A stretch of 64,000 nucleotides of DNA from Halobellus inordinatus (GTDB taxonomy: Archaea > Halobacteriota > Halobacteria > Halobacteriales > Haloferacaceae): assembly GCF_024464655.1 (NCBI RefSeq), contig NZ_JANHAV010000003.1:170875-234874 (forward strand), written 5' to 3'. Shown here piece by piece: positions 46,726 to 56,752 of the stretch. The position numbers and the translations under genes were made by a program. The number at the start of each line of letters is the position of its first letter. Within the stretch, counting starts at the first letter, position 1. The notes beneath the pieces are model-generated. The model searched no databases. It had not been told where the DNA came from and worked only from the letters and a program-made list of their open reading frames with translations.

Positions 46726-47490
46726 TTACTCGCGCTCGATCTGCAACTCCAATTTCTTCACGCGCGTCGCGAGCGCGGCGAACGTGGCGACGAACGTGAG
46801 GACGACGGCCCCGGCAGCCGCGAGTTGGAGCGCAGTCGTGCCGCCGACGACCGCGCTGTCGGCGAGCGGAATCGACGTGTGGTGCGGGTCGCCCACGATG
46901 GGGACGAAGTAGTCGACGACGTCGTTGAAGCCGTACCAGACGAGCGCGACGGCGACGGCGCGGACCGGGAAGTCCGAGATCCGATGGAGGACGAACGCCT
47001 CGACGACCATCGCGAGGTGACTCACGAACAGGAAGACGTACAGTGGGAACCACGTGATGTCGAGGAACGCGTCGGCGAAGACCGAGAGCACGTACGGCGT
47101 CCAGAGGCCGAGTTTCCAGCAGCCGAAGAACGCCAACGCGACGAGGTACTCGTTCGTCCGTCCGAGCTTCCAGCTCGCAAACGCCAGCGCGATGAACAGC
47201 GTCGCCAGCGGACTGTCCGGAACGAACGGCCACATCACGACCGGTTCGGCCGCGAACTGCCAGGTGATGAGCGGATCCGAGAGCGGCAGCGGGTGAAAGC
47301 CGTAGTACCAGAAGCCGAAGGCGGTCCCGAGCAGATTGATCGCGACGACGAGCCACGCGAACCGGAGGCCGACGTTTTCGAGCCACGTCGGCAGCGGCGC
47401 GAGCCACCACGGGAGCCCATCGGGGTCCGGCAGGCCGTCGCCCGAGACGAACCGACGAAGCCCCGAAGACGACGCGGGAGACGATGCCAT
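46726..47490 (-). CDS. DUF1405 membrane protein
   Basis: 254 aa, about seven membrane segments. [27 protein letters not shown] and [11 protein letters not shown] are typical of DUF1405, a membrane family of archaea and Bacillus-type bacteria with unknown function. ATG at 47488-47490; the open frame continues upstream only as antisense to pdxS. A polar coiled tail ([10 protein letters not shown]) ends it. Confidence 0.82.
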   Translation of the reverse strand: MASSPASSSGLRRFVSGDGLPDPDGLPWWLAPLPTWLENVGLRFAWLVVAINLLGTAFGFWYYGFHPLPLSDPLITWQFAAEPVVMWPFVPDSPLATLFIALAFASWKLGRTNEYLVALAFFGCWKLGLWTPYVLSVFADAFLDITWFPLYVFLFVSHLAMVVEAFVLHRISDFPVRAVAVALVWYGFNDVVDYFVPIVGDPHHTSIPLADSAVVGGTTALQLAAAGAVVLTFVATFAALATRVKKLELQIERE

Positions 47491-47589
47491 ACAGGTGGCT
47501 CGGAGTGCGGCGAAAAAGGGGTGCCGGTTCGGGACCGAGCGCCGCCGACGTGGCAGTCTGTTGGCCCGTCGGCGGCCGTGGGGTGAACT

Positions 47590-47597
47590 GTTTAAGT
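47590..47597 (+). promoter_or_regulatory. pdxS: probable TATA element of pdxS
   Basis: GTTTAAGT 24-31 bases before the ATG at 47621, the spacing of a leaderless haloarchaeal transcript. It is the only AT-rich block in the gap. Confidence 0.6.
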
Positions 47598-47620
47598 GCG
47601 TCCGACCGCAACCGAGTAGT

Positions 47621-48529
47621 ATGTCCGAGGAGACTGATCTGTCCGAACTCCGTCGCGGGACCGACCTCGTCAAGCGCGGGTTCGCACAGATGCAGAAGGG
47701 CGGCGTCATTATGGACGTCGTCGACGCCGAACAGGCGAAGATCGCCGAGGAGGCCGGTGCGGTCGCGGTGATGGCGCTCGAAGCCGTCCCCGCGGACATC
47801 CGAAAGCGCGGCGGCGTCGCGCGGATGGCCGACCCCGCAGACGTCAAAGAGATCGTCGAGTCCGTCTCCGTCCCGGTGATGGGCAAGTCCCGGATCGGCC
47901 ACACGAAGGAAGCGCAGATCCTGCAGTCGGTCGGCGTCGATATGATCGACGAGAGCGAGGTGCTCACGCCCGCCGACGAGCGCTACCACATCGACAAGCG
48001 CGACTTCACCGCGCCGTTCGTCTGCGGTGCGCGCAACCTCGGTGAAGCGCTCCGCCGGATCGACGAGGGCGCGGCGATGATCCGAACGAAGGGCGAGGCC
48101 GGCACCGGCGACGTGAACCAGGCCGTCCACCACCAGCGCAACATCAAGGGCGCGATCCGCGAACTCGAAGGCAAGACCCACGAGGAGCGCGAGAAGTGGG
48201 CCCGCGAGCACGAAGCGCCCGCCGATCTCGTCCACGAGACCGCCGAGATGGGTCGGCTGCCGGTCGTGAACTTCGCCGCCGGCGGCATCGCCACGCCCGC
48301 GGACGCGGCCCTGATGATGCACCACGGGTGTGACGGAATCTTCGTCGGCTCCGGTATCTTCGGCGCCGAGAACCCGCCGGCGATGGGCGAAGCGATCGTC
48401 GAGGCCGTCAACAACTGGGACGACCCCGACACCCTCGCCGAAATCGCCTCGAACCTCGGTCAGGGAATGAAGGGCGAGGCCAACACCGACCTCCCCGAAG
48501 AAGAGAAACTGCAGGGCCGCGGCGTCTAA
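47621..48529 (+). CDS. pdxS: pyridoxal 5'-phosphate synthase lyase subunit PdxS
   Basis: 302 aa. The (beta/alpha)8 enzyme that joins ribose 5-phosphate, glyceraldehyde 3-phosphate and ammonia. The Schiff-base Lys regions are in [16 protein letters not shown] and [31 protein letters not shown] and [16 protein letters not shown] are also strictly conserved. The partner glutaminase pdxT is not adjacent. Start ATG at 47621. Confidence 0.96.
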   Translation: MSEETDLSELRRGTDLVKRGFAQMQKGGVIMDVVDAEQAKIAEEAGAVAVMALEAVPADIRKRGGVARMADPADVKEIVESVSVPVMGKSRIGHTKEAQILQSVGVDMIDESEVLTPADERYHIDKRDFTAPFVCGARNLGEALRRIDEGAAMIRTKGEAGTGDVNQAVHHQRNIKGAIRELEGKTHEEREKWAREHEAPADLVHETAEMGRLPVVNFAAGGIATPADAALMMHHGCDGIFVGSGIFGAENPPAMGEAIVEAVNNWDDPDTLAEIASNLGQGMKGEANTDLPEEEKLQGRGV

Positions 48530-48678
48530 GCGGACGTTCGGGTCCGCAGTCAAGTCTCGTCTAGTTCCGTTTCACGCGCGCTGTTCCGCTCGTTTTCGCC
48601 GTTGCATACATCCAGTCCCGGCCGATAGCGCGGTGCAGCGGCTCTCGAAACTGAATACACGAAGATGTAGCGACGGCG

Positions 48679-49554
48679 TCAGTACAGCGTCGCGCCCCGA
48701 CTCACGCGCGTCTGGTACGCGCGGGAGTCGACGCCGGCGTCGGCGAAGCCGTCGACCATCGCCGCGGCGACGTCCCGACGGTCGGACTCGCGGCACGGCG
48801 CGATGACGGCCGGGCCGGCACCCGAGACGGTCACGCCCGTCGCCCCCGCCTCGAGAGCGGCTTCGCGGACCGTATCGTAGCCGGTAATGAGTTCCGCGCG
48901 GGCGGGGGTGACGACGCGCTCGTCCATCCCGGTGCCGACGAGTTCGGGGTCGTCGCGGCACATCCCGATGGCGAGCGTCGCCGCGGAGCCGACGGTGTGA
49001 ACGACGTCTTCCATCGCCGCCGACTCGGGGACGACGCCGCGGGCGTCGCGGGTCGAGACGGCGATCTCGGGGAGACACGCCACGAGTGGGATCGAGGCGT
49101 CGACAGTCGTGACCGCGTCGCCGCGAGCGACGGTGAATCCACCGAGCAATGCGGGTGCGACGTTGTCGGCGTGGGCCTCACCGGAGACGACCGCTTCGCC
49201 CTCGGCGGCCACGGGGACGAGTTCCTCACGGGAGAGCCCGCGGTCGTAGAGCGCGTTCAGCGCGACGGCCGCCGCAGCCGAACTGGCCGCCGACGATCCG
49301 AGTCCCGAGGAGGGGCGGACGCCCTTGTCGATCCGGATGTGCGCCGGCGCGTCGAGTTCCTCGGCGACGGCGCCGACGACGTTCTTTTCGGGGTCCTCGG
49401 GGATGTACTGGCTCCCGACGCCGGTCATCTCGATCGTCGTCCGATCGGCCTTCTCGACGCGGACGACGTCGGCGGGACGGTCGAGGGCGACGCCGAAGAC
49501 GTCGAAACCGCTCCCGAGATTCGCGCTCGTCGCGGGGGCCCTGACCGTCTGCAT
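48679..49554 (-). CDS. thrB: homoserine kinase
   Basis: 291 aa, GHMP kinase family. N-terminal RAPATSANLGSGFDVFG and the phosphate-binding loop RPSSGLGSSAASS at about 80-92; a C-terminal VTVSGAGPAVIA. It phosphorylates L-homoserine for threonine synthesis. The ATG at 49552-49554 was chosen; the open frame runs further upstream through a palindromic repeat but those residues are not family-like. The repeat lies 48 bases ahead of the start. Confidence 0.93.
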   Translation of the reverse strand: MQTVRAPATSANLGSGFDVFGVALDRPADVVRVEKADRTTIEMTGVGSQYIPEDPEKNVVGAVAEELDAPAHIRIDKGVRPSSGLGSSAASSAAAAVALNALYDRGLSREELVPVAAEGEAVVSGEAHADNVAPALLGGFTVARGDAVTTVDASIPLVACLPEIAVSTRDARGVVPESAAMEDVVHTVGSAATLAIGMCRDDPELVGTGMDERVVTPARAELITGYDTVREAALEAGATGVTVSGAGPAVIAPCRESDRRDVAAAMVDGFADAGVDSRAYQTRVSRGATLY

Positions 49555-49602
49555 ACGCGTTCCGTTGCCCAACGGCGGGTAAAAAGGTAGCGAACGACGG
49601 TA

Positions 49603-49682
49603 ATAGGGGTTATCGTAAGTCCGCATAGATTTCTCGCCGGACGATACGGCGAGAATCTCTGAACAGTTACGACAACCCCTAT
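49603..49682. repeat. 80-base palindromic element, copy B
   Basis: Outer arms ATAGGGGTTATCGTAA and its near-complement (one mismatch in 16); same length and same interior motif (GGCGAGAATCTCTGAACAG) as copy A, in the same orientation. It lies 48 bases ahead of thrB and 102 bases before the flavin oxidoreductase gene, i.e. within the divergent promoter region. Confidence 0.85.
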
Positions 49683-49784
49683 AAGTCGGCGAGATCCCGT
49701 CGGGCGGTCCTGCCGCTCGGCGGCGACACGCGGCGCCGACACCGGGAACGGAAAGCACTTTCCGGGCTGTCGAGTACTGCGCGT

Positions 49785-51140
49785 ATGATCGGCGTCGTCG
49801 GCGGCGGGATCGCGGGTCTCGCGGCCGCCTATCGGCTACAGCAGCGCGGGCACGACGTACAGGTGTTCGAGGCCGCGCCACAGCTCGGCGGCCTCGCGGC
49901 CACCTACGAGACGCCGGGTGACGACATCGAGCAGTTCTATCACCACCTCTCGAAATCGGAGGAGACCATCGTCGACCTCGCCGAGGAACTCGGCGTCGGC
50001 GACCGGATCGAGTGGCGCGTCGGCACCAACGGCTACTACGTCGACGGCGTCGTCCATCCGCTGGACACCCCCTGGGAGATTCTCGCGTATCCGCATATGA
50101 GCCTCTACGACAAGTTCCGGCTCGGGATGCTCACGCAGGGCGTCGACGTTCGCGGGGGGCTCCCAGACTTCGACGCCTACGACGACCTCGCGGAGTACGA
50201 ACACGTCACCGTGCGGGAATTCGTCGAAGAACACACCACGACGAGCGTCTACGAGAACTTCGTCGATCCCCTGCTCGACGGGAAGTACGGGGACAGAAAA
50301 GACGACATCTCCGCGGCGTGGTTCCTCGGACGCGTGCGCTTCCGCGGCGAGCGCGACCTCTTACGCGGCGAGATCCTCGGGTACTTCGACGGCGGGTTCG
50401 GCGTGCTTCTGGAAGCACTCGTCGACGCGGTCGGTCGGGAGAACATCACGGCGAACGCGCCCGTCACGGACCTCACAGTCGAAGATGGGCAGATCCAGTC
50501 GCTCACTGTCGATTACGACGGTACCCAGGCGGCCCCCGGAGCCGACGCCGAGGAGACACACGAGGTCGACGCCGCGGTCGTCGCGACGATGCCGAACGTC
50601 CTGGAATCACTGACGGGCTTTTCCTGTGAGATCGACTTCCAGGGGGCGATCTGCGGTCTCGTCACGATGGAGGAGTCGCTGCTCGACACCTACTGGCTGA
50701 ACGTCGCACACGACGCACCGTTCGGCGCGCTCGTCGAACACACGAACTTCGTCGAACGGGAGCGCTACGGCGGCGACCACCTGCTGTACGTCGCCTCCTA
50801 CGTGCAAGACGAGACGGAGGACCTGTGGCAACTGGACGACGACGAGGTGCGGGAGAGGTGGCTCGCAGAGATCGAATCGATGTTTCCGGACTTCGATCGG
50901 GCAGCCGTCTCCGAATTCCGGATCGCCCGCAACCCCCGCGCTGCGCCGATCTACGAGTGCGGCTATCTCGACCTCGTCGTCCCCTACCAGCTCGACGAAG
51001 AGGTCGGCGAGGGCGTCTACTACGCGGGGATGGCCTCGGAGGCGCAGTACCCCGAGCGCTCGCTCAACGGCGGGGTCGTCGCCGGCTACGAGGTGGCCGA
51101 CCGGATCGACGCGCAGATCGGGTCGAAAACGGACGAGTAA
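49785..51140 (+). CDS. NAD(P)/FAD-dependent oxidoreductase (amine oxidase/phytoene desaturase-like)
   Basis: 451 aa. The N-terminal dinucleotide motif GVVGGGIAGLAAAYRLQQRG with the acidic strand end (VFEA) binds FAD; the C-terminal YYAGMASEAQYPERSLNGG is the second FAD contact. The middle carries YLDLVVPYQLDEEVG. The family covers protoporphyrinogen oxidase, phytoene desaturase and UDP-galactopyranose mutase relatives; the substrate is uncertain. Start ATG at 49785. Confidence 0.8.
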   Translation: MIGVVGGGIAGLAAAYRLQQRGHDVQVFEAAPQLGGLAATYETPGDDIEQFYHHLSKSEETIVDLAEELGVGDRIEWRVGTNGYYVDGVVHPLDTPWEILAYPHMSLYDKFRLGMLTQGVDVRGGLPDFDAYDDLAEYEHVTVREFVEEHTTTSVYENFVDPLLDGKYGDRKDDISAAWFLGRVRFRGERDLLRGEILGYFDGGFGVLLEALVDAVGRENITANAPVTDLTVEDGQIQSLTVDYDGTQAAPGADAEETHEVDAAVVATMPNVLESLTGFSCEIDFQGAICGLVTMEESLLDTYWLNVAHDAPFGALVEHTNFVERERYGGDHLLYVASYVQDETEDLWQLDDDEVRERWLAEIESMFPDFDRAAVSEFRIARNPRAAPIYECGYLDLVVPYQLDEEVGEGVYYAGMASEAQYPERSLNGGVVAGYEVADRIDAQIGSKTDE

Positions 51141-51146
51141 CGCGAA

Positions 51147-51758
51147 TTAGGCTTCCGATTCGTCGGTTTCCGCGTCGGCGTCGACGTCCTGGAGGCCGGG
51201 CGCGATGTCGACATCGACGTCCTCGGGTTCTTCGCGACCGCCGACGCGGACGTCGCCGTCCTCGCCCTCGACGTAGACGTCGTCGGCGAAACCGCCCACG
51301 GCGTGCGGGTGTTCGGGGTCGTCGAGTCGCTCCGGCGTCGCGGGCGCGTCGGGAATCTCTTTGGTCCGGAAGTCGCCGAGCGGGTTCGCGATGTCGATGT
51401 CGTAGCGCTCGAAGAAGTCCGCGTAACGCTCGTAGTGGGCTTCCAGTTCGTCGACGGGGAACTCCATCATCTCGGTCCAGCCGTAGTTGTAGAAGTCGAA
51501 GTTGGCCTGGATGTGGGTGATCTCGCGGGCTTCCGCCTCGCTGAATCCCTCTTCGAGCGCGCGGACGTACGTATCGAACGTCAACTCGAAGAACGTCTCC
51601 ATATGCGGTTCGCGCTCCTCGCGGTGTTCGGGGTCCGCCTTCTGCCCGAAGACGCGAACGTGGAGGTCGACGAGTTTGTCCGTCGCGATGTCGCCGACGA
51701 CCGGCATCGTCAGCGCTTTCTTCGCCGCGAAGTGCCGGAGGTTCTGACGGAGTTTCAT
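51147..51758 (-). CDS. DUF6149-like haloarchaeal protein
   Basis: 203 aa from the ATG at 51756-51758. Helical N-terminal part (KLRQNLRHFAAKKALTMPVVGDI, then FFELTFDTYVRALEEGFSE), followed by an acidic, low-complexity C-terminal tail (about 145-203). The family is confined to haloarchaea as far as recalled; function unknown. Six bases after the flavoprotein stop on the opposite strand. Confidence 0.72.
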   Translation of the reverse strand: MKLRQNLRHFAAKKALTMPVVGDIATDKLVDLHVRVFGQKADPEHREEREPHMETFFELTFDTYVRALEEGFSEAEAREITHIQANFDFYNYGWTEMMEFPVDELEAHYERYADFFERYDIDIANPLGDFRTKEIPDAPATPERLDDPEHPHAVGGFADDVYVEGEDGDVRVGGREEPEDVDVDIAPGLQDVDADAETDESEA

Positions 51759-51904
51759 CGGTCCCGCTTGGGACCGACAGGCCTTCAATCACACGCGTGC
51801 AGGCGCTGCATCGCTCACGAACGGCCAAAAGAGACAAATGAGAAGAACTGAGAGAGCGAAAGTCGACTCGGCGTCACCGACTTCGTCGTCGGCGAACGCC
51901 GCTC

Positions 51905-51984
51905 ATAGGGAGTATCGTAACTGTTCGGAGATTCTCGCCGTACCGCCCGGCGAGAAGTCTATGAAGACGTACGATATTCCCTAT
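51905..51984. repeat. 80-base palindromic element, copy C (inverted)
   Basis: Same 80-base length and interior motif (ACTGTTCGGAGATTCTCGCCG) as copies A and B but on the opposite strand. Outer arms have two mismatches in 16. The last base of the element is the first base (plus strand) of the carB stop codon, so the repeat directly abuts the carB reading frame. Confidence 0.85.
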
Positions 51985-54900
51985 CAGTCGTCGGACTGTG
52001 CGCCCCAGTTCTCGACGCGGCGCGGGCGGTCGGAGACGGCTTCGACGTCGATCGGGTCGTCCTTCGCGTCGAGCGCCTCCAGTGCGGCGAACGCAGAGGC
52101 GGTCGTCGAGAAGTACGTGATCTCCTCTTCGACGCAGACTTCGAGCGCGTCGCGGTCGCGGGAGACGACGAGGTCGATTTCACCCTCACGCAGCGCCGAG
52201 ACGAGGTCTCCTTCGTCGTCGAACGTCGCGAGGTCGAAGTACTCCGCGTAGCCGTTTTCGAGGGCGTCGCCGTCTTCGGTTCCGGGTTTGGGGAACTCCT
52301 CAGCCGAGAGGTCGACCCACGCGGTGCCGGACTCGGGGATCGGCTTGCCCGTCGCGTCCTGGGCCTTGTCGTAAGCCTTCGCGAACGTGGACGCCGTACC
52401 CATCACTTCCCCGGTCGACTTCATCTCCGGGCCGAGACGCGGGTCCGAACCCGGGAGGCGATCGAACGGCAGGACGACCTCCTTGACGCTGACGTCCTCG
52501 GGGATTTTCTCGGGAACGTCGAGGTCGTCGAGAGTCTCGCCGGCCATCACCTTCGCGGCGAGTTTCGCGATCGGAACGTCCGTCGCCTTCGAGACGAACG
52601 GGACCGTCCGCGAGGAGCGCGGGTTCGCCTCCAAGACGTAGACCTCGCCGTCCTTAACGGCGAGTTGGACGTTCAGGAGGCCGACGGTGTCGAGCGCGGT
52701 CGCGATGTCTTCTGTGACCTCGCGGACGCGGGCCATCGTCTCTTTGTCCAGAGAGCGCGGCGGGATCATACACGCGGAGTCGCCCGAGTGGACGCCCGCG
52801 CTCTCGACGTGTTCCATAATGCCGCCGATGATCGCGCGCTCGCCGTCGGAGACGGCGTCGACATCGAGTTCGATGGCGTCGGCGAGGAACTGGTCGATGA
52901 GGATCGGCTTGTCGGGGGAGACGCGAACGGCCTCCTCGATGTACTCTTTCAGCTCTGCGTCGGAGTGCACGACGTCCATCGCGCGGCCGCCCAGCACGTA
53001 GGAGGGACGCACGAGGACGGGGTAGCCGAGTTCGTTCGCGAGGTCGAGCGCCTCTTGCTCGCTGGTCGCGGAGCCACCCTCGGGCTGGAGGATGCCGAGG
53101 TCGTCCATCAGGCGGTTGAAGCGGTCGCGGTCCTCCGCGAGGTCCATCGCCTCGACGCTCGTCCCGAGGATCTCACAGTCGAGGCCGCGGCGCTGGAGTT
53201 CCGATTCGAGCGGGTGGCCGATGTTGACGGAGGTCTGGCCGCCGAACTGGACCATCACGCCGTCGGCGTCGGCTGCCTCGACGACGTCTGCGACTTCCTC
53301 GGCCGTGATCGGCTCAAAGAACAGGCCGTCGGAGGTGTCGTAGTCGGTCGAGACCGTCTCGGGGTTGTTGTTCACGACGTGCGCGTCGATGCCCATCTCA
53401 CGCAGGGCCTGTACGGCGTGGACCGAACAGTAGTCGAACTCGACGCCCTGGCCGATCCGGATCGGGCCGCCGCCGACGACGACGACGCTCTCGACGTCGC
53501 GGTCGACGCGGAGTTCGCCCGCCGCGGCGTCGCCCTCGTAGGGGCCGGAGTAGAACTCGGGCTTGCGCGAGGAGTAGTAGTACGGCGTCTGTGCGGCGAA
53601 CTCGCCGGCACAGGTGTCGACCTGCTTGTACGTGCGACCGGGGACGGCGGTCTCGACGTCAGCAACGCTTTCGCCCGTCGAAGCGGCGATCTCGGCGTTC
53701 GTCACGCCGGCCGTCGCAGCGGTCGTGAAGTCGCCCTCCTGGGCCGCGTCCATCGCCTCGGAGACGCGCTGGTAGCGTTCGAGGTACCACTCTTTGATGC
53801 CGGTCAGCTCTTGGACATCGTCGACGCTGTACCCGCGGTCGAACGCCTCGAAGATAGCGTAGGTGCGGTCGGGGGTCGGCCGTTCGAGCAGTTCTGTTTC
53901 GAGTTCCTCGTCTGAGACGCTCTCGACGTCGGTCGCGGGCTCGTACTCCGTCGACCGGATCGCCTTCAGCATCGACTCCTCGAAGGTCCGCCCGATGGCC
54001 ATCGCCTCGCCGGTCGACTTCATCGCCGTCGAGAGCGTGAAGTCGACGTCGTCGAACTTGTCCTTGGGCCACCGCGGGATCTTGGTGACGATGTAGTCGA
54101 TCGCCGGCTCGAAGGCAGCGGTCGTCTCGCCGGTGATCTCGTTTTCGATCTCGTGGAGCCGTTTCCCGAGCGCGACCTTCGCGGTCACGCGGGCGATCGG
54201 GTAGCCGGTCGCCTTCGAGGCCAGCGCGGAGGAGCGCGAGACGCGCGGGTTCACTTCCACGACGCGGTACTCGCCGCCGGGCGTGCCGTCGTCGTGCCAG
54301 GCGAACTGGATGTTACAGCCGCCCTGGATGCCGAGTTCGCGGATCACTTCGAGCGCGGCGTTGCGCATCTCCTGGTGGCCCTCGTCGGGGATGACCTGCG
54401 AGGGCGTGACCACGATGGACTCGCCGGTGTGGATGCCCATCGGGTCGATGTTCTCCATATTGCAGATGATGATACAGGAGTCGTCGGCGTCGCGCATCAC
54501 TTCGTACTCGAGTTCGACCCAGCCCGAGATGGACTCGGTGATGAGCACTTCGGAGTTCCGGGAGAGGCGGAGACCCTTGCGGACGCGCTCGTAGAGTTCC
54601 TCTTTCTCGTGGACGACGCCCGACCCGGAGCCGCCGAGGGTGTAGGTCGTCCGCGAGATGACCGGCAGCCCGCCGACCTCCTCGACGGCGTCGTCGACGC
54701 GGTCCTGGAGGTCAGCTTCGGTCATCCGCTGCACTTCTTCGCCCTCGTCGAGCGAAATCGTCGTCGACGCGGGGACGGGCTGGCCGATGTTCTCCATCCG
54801 CTGGCGGAACAGGTCGCGGTCCTCGGTGGCGTAGATGGTGTCGAGCGGCGTGCCCATAATCTCGACGTCGTACTCCTCGAGGATGCCCTGCTCTGCGAGT

Positions 54901-55229
54901 TCGGCCGTGACGTTCAGGCCGGTCTGGCCGCCGAGGCCGGCGATGACGCCGTCGGGGTTCTCCTCGCGGATGATCTCCGAGATCGCCTCGGGCGTGATCG
55001 GCTCGATGTAGACCCGGTCTGCCATCTCCGGGTCCGTCATAATCGTCGCGGGGTTCGAGTTGACGAGGACGACTCGCGCGCCTTCTTCCTGCAGCGCCCG
55101 GCAGGCCTGTGCGCCGGAGTAGTCGAACTCGGCCGCCTGTCCGATCTGAATGGGTCCGCTACCGATGAGCAGTATCGTCCGGTCTTCGGACGCTGCCTCA
55201 CCGTCTGTCGAGATGTCCTCGTCAGTCAT
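51984..55229 (-). CDS. carB: carbamoyl-phosphate synthase large subunit
   Basis: 1081 aa, full length. Two homologous ATP-grasp halves, each with a leading GSGPIRIGQG-type loop (LIGSGPIQIGQAAEFDYSG; VVGGGPIRIGQGVEFDYCS), and a C-terminal MGS-like allosteric domain. It makes carbamoyl phosphate for pyrimidine and arginine synthesis using ammonia from CarA. The ATG at 55227-55229 was chosen over a GTG one codon before. The small subunit carA is not adjacent. The stop directly meets a palindromic repeat. Confidence 0.95.
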   Translation of the reverse strand: MTDEDISTDGEAASEDRTILLIGSGPIQIGQAAEFDYSGAQACRALQEEGARVVLVNSNPATIMTDPEMADRVYIEPITPEAISEIIREENPDGVIAGLGGQTGLNVTAELAEQGILEEYDVEIMGTPLDTIYATEDRDLFRQRMENIGQPVPASTTISLDEGEEVQRMTEADLQDRVDDAVEEVGGLPVISRTTYTLGGSGSGVVHEKEELYERVRKGLRLSRNSEVLITESISGWVELEYEVMRDADDSCIIICNMENIDPMGIHTGESIVVTPSQVIPDEGHQEMRNAALEVIRELGIQGGCNIQFAWHDDGTPGGEYRVVEVNPRVSRSSALASKATGYPIARVTAKVALGKRLHEIENEITGETTAAFEPAIDYIVTKIPRWPKDKFDDVDFTLSTAMKSTGEAMAIGRTFEESMLKAIRSTEYEPATDVESVSDEELETELLERPTPDRTYAIFEAFDRGYSVDDVQELTGIKEWYLERYQRVSEAMDAAQEGDFTTAATAGVTNAEIAASTGESVADVETAVPGRTYKQVDTCAGEFAAQTPYYYSSRKPEFYSGPYEGDAAAGELRVDRDVESVVVVGGGPIRIGQGVEFDYCSVHAVQALREMGIDAHVVNNNPETVSTDYDTSDGLFFEPITAEEVADVVEAADADGVMVQFGGQTSVNIGHPLESELQRRGLDCEILGTSVEAMDLAEDRDRFNRLMDDLGILQPEGGSATSEQEALDLANELGYPVLVRPSYVLGGRAMDVVHSDAELKEYIEEAVRVSPDKPILIDQFLADAIELDVDAVSDGERAIIGGIMEHVESAGVHSGDSACMIPPRSLDKETMARVREVTEDIATALDTVGLLNVQLAVKDGEVYVLEANPRSSRTVPFVSKATDVPIAKLAAKVMAGETLDDLDVPEKIPEDVSVKEVVLPFDRLPGSDPRLGPEMKSTGEVMGTASTFAKAYDKAQDATGKPIPESGTAWVDLSAEEFPKPGTEDGDALENGYAEYFDLATFDDEGDLVSALREGEIDLVVSRDRDALEVCVEEEITYFSTTASAFAALEALDAKDDPIDVEAVSDRPRRVENWGAQSDD

Positions 55230-55438
55230 CACTGTGAGGCAGTCCGTACATCGTAATAAGCCCGGCGAAATACTACGAGATGCGAAGGGTCATTTCGAAA
55301 TTCGTAATCGCTCCGGGCCGGTGCGCTGTCCTCCGTGCGCGCCGATACACAGCAGCGGCGGGACCCCGATCGGGAGCTCCATCGACGACTATCGAACGAT
55401 CCAATCTACGAACGAAAAACTGTCTCGGTACAGATGTC

Positions 55439-55672
55439 TCAGCGAGACGGCTCGTCGAGTCGGTAGCGGTACGGGCTCCCGTCGATGACGGTGACCGCCG
55501 CCCCACGCTCTGCGGCCCGTCCGAGCACGGTCGCGACGCGATAGGACGTCTCGAAACCGTCGACGCCTCGCGCGCGCAGGCGATCGAGAACCTCCCGGGC
55601 GGTCAGCGGTTCCTCCGCGGTGGCGAGTACGTCGCAGACCTCCTCGAACCCGGAGGGCCGGGTGATGCTCAT
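55439..55672 (-). CDS. small winged-helix-type DNA-binding protein
   Basis: 77 aa from the ATG at 55670-55672. Reads as a single winged helix: DVLATAEEPLTAREVLDRLRARG, then SYRVATVLGRAAERG as the recognition helix and a VIDGSPYRYRL wing. A probable regulator without ligand domain, unknown target. An ATG five codons upstream is also possible. It lies between carB and the DUF5815 gene on the same strand. Confidence 0.65.
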   Translation of the reverse strand: MSITRPSGFEEVCDVLATAEEPLTAREVLDRLRARGVDGFETSYRVATVLGRAAERGAAVTVIDGSPYRYRLDEPSR

Positions 55673-55754
55673 ACGCAACTGAAGCATACGACAGGGCTTA
55701 GGCTTCAGTGCGACGTGCGTCAGACGCGGTGAAACGCAGCGATCGAGACCCGGC

Positions 55755-56288
55755 TCAGGCGTAGACGTCGTCCGCGGAGAGATCCCGTTCGGCGCGGTAC
55801 TCCTCGACAAACTCGCTCACGTCGAAATCCAGCATCTGCCGTTCGAACTCCGAGACGGCGGTCTCGTCGTCGGCGTGGCTGACGGCGTGTTCCATCAGTT
55901 CCACCACGAGTTCGACGATGATTTCGTGGAGCCGTCGCGCCTCGAAGTCAGTCACCCAGACGATTCCGGCGCCAACGTCCCCGTCGTCGCTCACGTCCGC
56001 GGAGACGACGCGCTGGGGGAACTCCTCGAGGACGATGCCCATCAGGTGTGCCGTGCCGAACTCCGGCATCTCCTCGCTCGTCGTCTCGACAGCCTCCCGG
56101 AGAACGGAGACGAGAAACTCCGGCAGAAATCGCTCCGGCGGGTGGACGTCCATCACGACCGCGTGACGCTCTCCGCACGCGCACTCGAACTCGCGCATCC
56201 CCAGATCGAGCGTCCCGATCGACTTCGTCTCACCGCACGGCAGTTCGAGCGTCTCCCCGCCACCGCCCGGAACCTGCGGTTGTGCCAT
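55755..56288 (-). CDS. DUF5815-like haloarchaeal protein
   Basis: 177 aa. A CACGERH segment early suggests a partial zinc-binding knuckle (Cys about 18, 36, 38), followed by helices with VVMDVHPPERFLPEFLVS and RLHEIIVELVVELMEHAVSH. Widely conserved haloarchaeal protein of unknown function. ATG at 56286-56288. It precedes the winged-helix gene by about 80 bases and may share a transcript. Confidence 0.75.
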   Translation of the reverse strand: MAQPQVPGGGGETLELPCGETKSIGTLDLGMREFECACGERHAVVMDVHPPERFLPEFLVSVLREAVETTSEEMPEFGTAHLMGIVLEEFPQRVVSADVSDDGDVGAGIVWVTDFEARRLHEIIVELVVELMEHAVSHADDETAVSEFERQMLDFDVSEFVEEYRAERDLSADDVYA

Positions 56289-56401
56289 ACGCTGCGTTGT
56301 CGACGACGGGGGTTAAACGTCGCGTTCCGAAATCGGCCGTGGCTCCGGAGCGACTCGCTCGCGTCCCGTCGACGCCGTCGAAAAAACGGAGTGGTATCCC
56401 C

Positions 56402-56653
56402 TCAGTTGCTCGCGGTCGCGTACAGGAGCGGCCCGATGACCAACAGTGCGAGGCCGAGGAACAGGTAGTGCAGTGGGACGAGCGACTGCGGCGTCAGCGC
56501 GAAGATCAGCCCGAACACGATCACGTTGAGCGCGAGCAGTTTTTGTGATTTCAGGGGGAGCACGCCAACCGTCGCGAGCACGAAGACGAGCAGTAACGCC
56601 TGCCCGACGTTGTAATTGAGCAGGAAACTGTCGACGAGCTGTAAGGGGAGCAT
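56402..56653 (-). CDS. small hydrophobic membrane protein
   Basis: 83 aa. Three hydrophobic segments (NYNVGQALLLVFVLATVGVL; LLALNVIVFGLIFAL; LHYLFLGLALLVIGPLLY). Haloarchaeal conserved form, function unknown. Start ATG at 56651-56653. Confidence 0.65.
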   Translation of the reverse strand: MLPLQLVDSFLLNYNVGQALLLVFVLATVGVLPLKSQKLLALNVIVFGLIFALTPQSLVPLHYLFLGLALLVIGPLLYATASN

Positions 56654-56752
56654 CCTTGTCCGGAGTTTCGGCGCGAATCGAGTATTAAAGTTCCGTTCTT
56701 CGCGGGCGGCGACGCGGCAGCCCGCGCGGTTGCTCGATCGTTCTCGGCTCGA

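Noticed and set aside
45602..48553. 983-residue minus-strand open frame
   Set aside because: Only the first part (to 46654) is the enolase-like gene; the rest is antisense to pdxS and DUF1405 and arises from GC-rich codon bias.
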